This document shows positions 10,401-12,011 of a DNA stretch of 12,011 bases, in pieces. The stretch spans positions 44,267 through 56,277 of the forward strand of contig NAOQ01000103.1 in assembly GCA_002751075.1 (NCBI GenBank). The letters are read 5' to 3'. A model generated the notes under the pieces. The model made no database searches. It had not been told where the DNA came from and saw only the letters and a program-made list of their open reading frames with translations. The first letter of the stretch is position 1. Each line of letters starts with the position of its first letter. The DNA comes from Ichthyophonus hoferi. Its lineage: Eukaryota; Opisthokonta; Ichthyosporea; Ichthyophonida; Ichthyophonidae. The translations under genes and the position numbers were made by a program.

Positions 10401-11872
10401 TCTAAGAACATATAAATGTGCGGTTCGAAGATGTCAAATGTATTTCTATAGGCCTTGCCCAGTTGATTTCTTTGATTCTTTTGCATATACATGATAATTT
10501 CTATTAATCATGTTTCTAAATGATGCTAAATGCAGAATAATTATGCTTATTAATTTGCCTATAATATTCCAATGTGTATCTTGAATGTTATAACATTATA
10601 AGTATACTATGGTGATCCTACATACTATTAAAATGAATCAATGTAAAAATCAATATTTTAACAATTGCAATATATTCATTTCTTTCATTTACTTTAGTTC
10701 AAAAATAAAATAAATTTAATGGGACAATAGTTTACCGAGGCAGAAATAAAGAAAGGTGTATTCTAAAATATTTAAATTGTGTAACAATAAATTTATTATA
10801 TTATAATTTTTTTAATATGTATACTGACTTTGTTAGTGATTCAAAAGATTACTTTATCCAGCTGTAACTAAATGCTCAGAGTTTTAGTTCATGACTTAAA
10901 AACACTTTGTCCTCAAAAGCATTACCTATTTTAATTTGATTAGTCAGTGAAAAATATAATACTTCATAACAATGTGACAGAGAAATTAAAAATAATACAA
11001 GGTGTGTAAAACAGAAAGTAAACAAATATATTTATAAATGTACTTTGAATGTAGGATCGAGTATATCAATGTATGTGGAAATGTTTAAGTGAGAGGGAAA
11101 TGCTCACCTGCAATCAATATATACATAAGTACACCAATACTCCAGATATCACTCTTCTCATCATAGGACATGCAAACAAGACGCTCTGTTATGCAATCAG
11201 GAGGTGCATTAGCTCAGAACGGTTGACGGCCGGTAAAAAAATACAATACAATAAAAGGTAAAATAGTGAGACATGGATTAAGAGGTAAACGTGGGTACAG
11301 AAGAAAAAAGAAAGACGCGGGGCATGAGAAAATCACAACAAGAAAATTAAGAAAGATATGGGTGATTTACATTAATACATTAATTGTAAACAGGAATAAT
11401 TTTATGTGAAAGCAACAGAAAATGTTGAATATAGGTGTGTAGTGAAATACATGCTCTTAAAAAAAGCATGTCATTAAAAAGAAAAATTCCTAAATTATAG
11501 TTAATCTACGAGAAAAGCGTTAAGTATTAGAATGTAAGTGCTACAAAATGGTATACGTAAAAAAAACAATTAGTCAAAGCAAAACAAGTGAAAACTAAAA
11601 CGGATTAAAATATGGTGAAGAAATATTATAATTTAGATGAATAATAAAGCATTAATACACAGTTGGAAATGCAATTTGTTATGCAAATACAAGAAATTTT
11701 TTGAAACGGGATTAATGGGATTGAGTTAGGAAGCTTGTATTAGCATGGCAAGAATTATTATTATTGTGATTGTAGATAGTGAAATACCAGGTGCCATGTA
11801 GTTGGGGGTGCCACAAGTTTCTTTCAGCCTTGTTCCAGGTGTAATGACAGTGGCCAGGCCAAAATCAGCCAG
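4378..11872 (-). CDS. CCaMK-like Ca2+-regulated Ser/Thr kinase with EF-hands and C-terminal PH domain (13 exons, N-terminus outside window)
   Basis: Spliced exons (high to low): 11872-11788, 11185-11108, 10339-10200, 9828-9694, 9297-9172, 8834-8583, 8083-8027, 7519-7409, 6986-6855, 6223-6171, 5673-5599, 4685-4583 and 4422-4378. They total 1392 bases, 463 residues plus TAG, with phases consistent throughout. Residues 1-120 are the kinase C-lobe (ADFG, MAPE, DIWSIG, KRPTANELLRHPW). Residues 134-160 are a CaMKII-like regulatory helix. Residues 191-316 hold four EF-hand units, the last two canonical. Residues 357-460 form a PH domain. By family knowledge, Ca2+ binding would relieve autoinhibition and the PH domain would place the kinase at phosphoinositide membranes; that combined role is inferred. 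The kinase-EF part is certain. Joining the PH exons to it rests on phase match, strand and spacing; the alternative is two tandem genes split near 7397. Confidence 0.75.
4583..4685 (-). CDS. PH exon 4: later strands of PH domain
   Basis: One base plus 34 codons, acceptor tacag and donor GTAAGA. SSNIKNRSDCKLRLDAGKS and then MGSYILETSNVNEAK match the late PH strands and the start of the C-terminal helix. The final Lys is followed in the next exon by Met-Trp, which supplies the hallmark helix Trp. Confidence 0.8.
5244..5445. repeat. Tandem duplication, copy A (about 203-bp period)
   Basis: This direct repeat of 5447-5655 is imperfect but recognisable along its whole length. Shared blocks include ttagaggactgattgg, aaacaatctagg, atttaccaatata and acatacggagcctgg. 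The unit contains one PH exon with its donor and the neighbouring intron, so it is an exon-plus-intron duplication inside the gene and not a mobile element; no terminal inverted repeats are seen. Confidence 0.9.
5395..5454 (-). CDS. Candidate alternative PH exon (copy A of duplicated exon)
   Basis: One base, 19 codons and two bases, the same phase 2 to phase 2 class as the exon at 5599-5673. Acceptor aatcag and donor GTATGT share the sequence context of the other copy. It reads PLTKEKPPPMTLDMKTDQA, and both copies keep the core KEKPP-x-MTLD and the ending (Q)AP. Inclusion, exclusion or swapping all preserve frame. Whether it is ever spliced in cannot be told from sequence; it could be a decaying duplicate. 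Confidence 0.5.
5447..5655. repeat. Tandem duplication, copy B (about 203-bp period)
   Basis: Partner of 5244-5445. It carries most of the exon at 5599-5673. The exon's 5' part, from 5656 to 5673, lies outside the clearly repeated unit, so the two exon copies differ in their N-terminal residues and in acceptor position. Confidence 0.9.
5599..5673 (-). CDS. PH exon 3: middle strands (copy B of duplicated exon)
   Basis: One base, 24 codons and two bases (phase 2 to phase 2), acceptor tacag and donor GTATGT. It reads SEDKWKKEKPPVMTLD, then ISSLNIQA, a charged turn and PH strand. A related exon lies 203 bases further along the gene. Confidence 0.78.
6171..6223 (-). CDS. PH exon 2: strand with KERW
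   Basis: The exon is 17 codons plus two bases. GAKERWLVVDSERLEVH is the second and third PH strands with the invariant-type Trp. A Lys at the end of the preceding strand plus K-x-R here fits the KXn(K/R)XR signature of phosphoinositide-binding PH domains. The acceptor is acacag and the donor GTAGGT. Confidence 0.8.
6624..6653. repeat. Perfect inverted repeat, 14-base arms
   Basis: The arms 6624-6637 and 6640-6653 are exact reverse complements around a two-base centre. The element sits in the 631-base intron between PH exons 1 and 2. It would form a stable hairpin in the transcript on either strand. No flanking target duplication or second copy was noticed. Confidence 0.85.
6855..6986 (-). 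CDS. PH exon 1: linker and first PH strand
   Basis: The exon is 44 codons, phase 0. The basic linker KKMIKSKNDTLASDLEQKKR leads to SGDIFLLKEHSGFLGG, the first beta strand and loop of a PH domain. Acceptor acacag and donor GTACGT fit phase 0 on both sides. The frame stays open to 7103, so the exon could begin further upstream, or an independent PH gene could start here. Confidence 0.72.
7386..7391 (-). promoter_or_regulatory. Possible polyadenylation signal AATAAA behind EF-hand 4
   Basis: An AATAAA on the minus strand lies five bases past the TAA at 7397-7399 that would end translation if the exon-8 donor is skipped. It could mark the end of a PH-less transcript or of a separate kinase gene. 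In DNA this AT-rich the hexamer also arises by chance. Confidence 0.3.
7409..7519 (-). CDS. Kinase exon 8: canonical EF-hand 4
   Basis: The exon is 37 codons, phase 0. LQQEFEQADTDQSGQISKQE gives a canonical Ca2+-binding loop (Asp1, Asp3, Ser5, Gly6, Glu12), followed by FVDIARKNVKIK. The donor is GTAAAG. If the donor is not used, translation adds only Val-Lys-Asp and stops at TAA 7397-7399. Confidence 0.93.
8027..8083 (-). CDS. Kinase exon 7: end of EF loop 3 and exiting helix
   Basis: The short exon is 19 codons, phase 0, reading KEYAEMIISILKSLGDSFK. The first two residues complete the loop DTDRSGLIDQKE with Glu at position 12, which confirms the junction. The acceptor is tacag and the donor GTATGC. 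Confidence 0.92.
8583..8834 (-). CDS. Kinase exon 6: EF-hand units 1-2 (degenerate) and most of loop 3
   Basis: The exon is 84 codons, phase 0. The loop AKNTNGTYEADE has EF-hand spacing with Gly at position 6 and Glu at 12, but Ala instead of Asp at position 1. The second unit, around FRIGSTVNTRDL, has lost the acidic ligands. The exon ends in FDTDRSGLIDQ, the first ten residues of a canonical loop whose Glu-12 comes from the next exon. The donor is GTTAGT. Confidence 0.93.
9172..9297 (-). CDS. Kinase exon 5: end of regulatory helix and linker to EF-hands
   Basis: The exon is 42 codons, phase 0. GVRALVASNRLKAILGG completes the basic amphipathic helix. A helical linker, AVVFELMDFGITPVMVRDL, then leads into the entering helix of the first EF unit. 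The acceptor is cccag and the donor GTAGGT. Confidence 0.9.
9694..9828 (-). CDS. Kinase exon 4: end of kinase domain and start of CaMKII-like regulatory segment
   Basis: The exon is 45 codons, phase 0. DSDKRPTANELLRHPWM closes the kinase domain with the conserved Arg and HPW. LAQLKKFNARRKFRA then follows. This is strikingly like CaMKII LKKFNARRKLKGA and the equivalent plant CCaMK segment, so it is the autoinhibitory/CaM-binding helix. The donor is GTACGT. Confidence 0.94.
10200..10339 (-). CDS. Kinase exon 3: subdomain X
   Basis: Two bases plus 46 codons, ending in phase 0. It begins (G)TFPFYGDTGEEIYACT, the CaM-kinase GxxPF(Y/W) segment after helix F, and runs on to IELLRDQLLAQ, the helix before the RP motif. 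It shows two Cys in ACTC and no insertions. Confidence 0.92.
11108..11185 (-). CDS. Kinase exon 2: APE Glu and helix F
   Basis: Two bases, 25 codons and one base. The first two bases complete the Glu of MAPE; YDEKSDIWSIGVLMYILIAG then gives helix F with the structural Asp. The spacing from APE to DIWS is the usual 12 residues, which supports this acceptor over another phase-compatible AG 27 bases upstream. Confidence 0.92.
11788..11872 (-). CDS. Kinase exon 1 in window: DFG and activation segment
   Basis: The exon is 28 codons plus one base. It starts LADFGLATVITPGTR, which is the Mg2+-binding DFG and activation loop. CGTPNYMAP follows, the P+1 loop typical of CaM kinases. An in-frame stop just upstream of the acceptor (catag) fixes the exon edge. 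The HRD loop and N-lobe must lie beyond the right end of the window. Confidence 0.94.
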
Positions 11873-12011
11873 CTATGCATGTATGTATTCTCTAGATATC
11901 AGTATCAAAATAAACCATTTGGTAAAATTTAAAAGTATTTAGATCAGCATATGTAAGCAATAGTATCCAATATTCTAAAACAACTGACTGCAAACAAAGT
12001 CTAAGTTCAAA

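Noticed and set aside
10424-10435. tRNA B-box-like ggttcgaa
   Set aside because: It lacks the CC end of the B box, has no A box at the right distance and no cloverleaf could be drawn.
11186-11212. Alternative phase-compatible acceptor adding nine residues before the kinase APE Glu
   Set aside because: It would break the APE motif and the normal 12-residue spacing to DIWS, and the AG has a poor pyrimidine tract. The acceptor at 11186-11187 gives a textbook kinase.
11873-12011. Further upstream kinase exon at the right edge
   Set aside because: No HRD loop or other kinase motif is visible in the minus-strand frames; it reads as AT-rich intron.

Overview
The window is eukaryotic nuclear DNA. 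It is AT-rich and intron-dense, with introns of about 145 to 910 bases that have GT-AG ends, and exons clearly richer in GC than the introns. It holds the 3' halves of two convergent protein-coding genes. The gene content fits a free-living protist: a ribosome-recycling ATPase, plus a Ca2+-regulated kinase of the plant/protist CCaMK-CDPK type. The SAR lineages, for example a foraminiferan-like genome, are possible, but the sequence alone does not settle the taxon. I found no bacterial operon, virus, transposon, CRISPR array or tRNA.

Left, + strand, 275-3451: seven exons of ABCE1/RLI1, covering 270 codons plus stop. They encode the second nucleotide-binding domain and the C-terminus. The first half of the gene lies left of the window.

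Middle, 3452-4377: a 926-base spacer between the two convergent 3' ends, with no gene that I can support.

Right, - strand, 11872 down to 4378: thirteen exons whose reading phases match at every junction, giving 463 codons plus stop. In order they encode the C-lobe of a CaM-kinase-type Ser/Thr kinase (DFG, APE, DIWSIG, HPW), a CaMKII-like autoinhibitory/calmodulin-binding helix (LKKFNARRKFRAG), four EF-hand units (two degenerate, two canonical), and a C-terminal PH domain ending at TAG 4378-4380. The kinase N-lobe lies right of the window. The kinase/CaM-binding/EF layout is that of plant CCaMK, and the PH domain is an addition. None of the PH exons is evident as an intact long ORF; they emerge only when splice sites and phases are followed.

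The most interesting local feature is in the PH part. A segment of about 203 bp carrying one PH exon plus flanking intron is tandemly duplicated (5244-5655). The second copy keeps an open, phase-compatible but diverged exon (5395-5454), so it may be an alternative or mutually exclusive exon of the PH domain. The main uncertainty is whether kinase-EF and PH are one gene or two: a stop codon and an AATAAA signal lie directly behind the last EF-hand exon, so a PH-less transcript end is possible.
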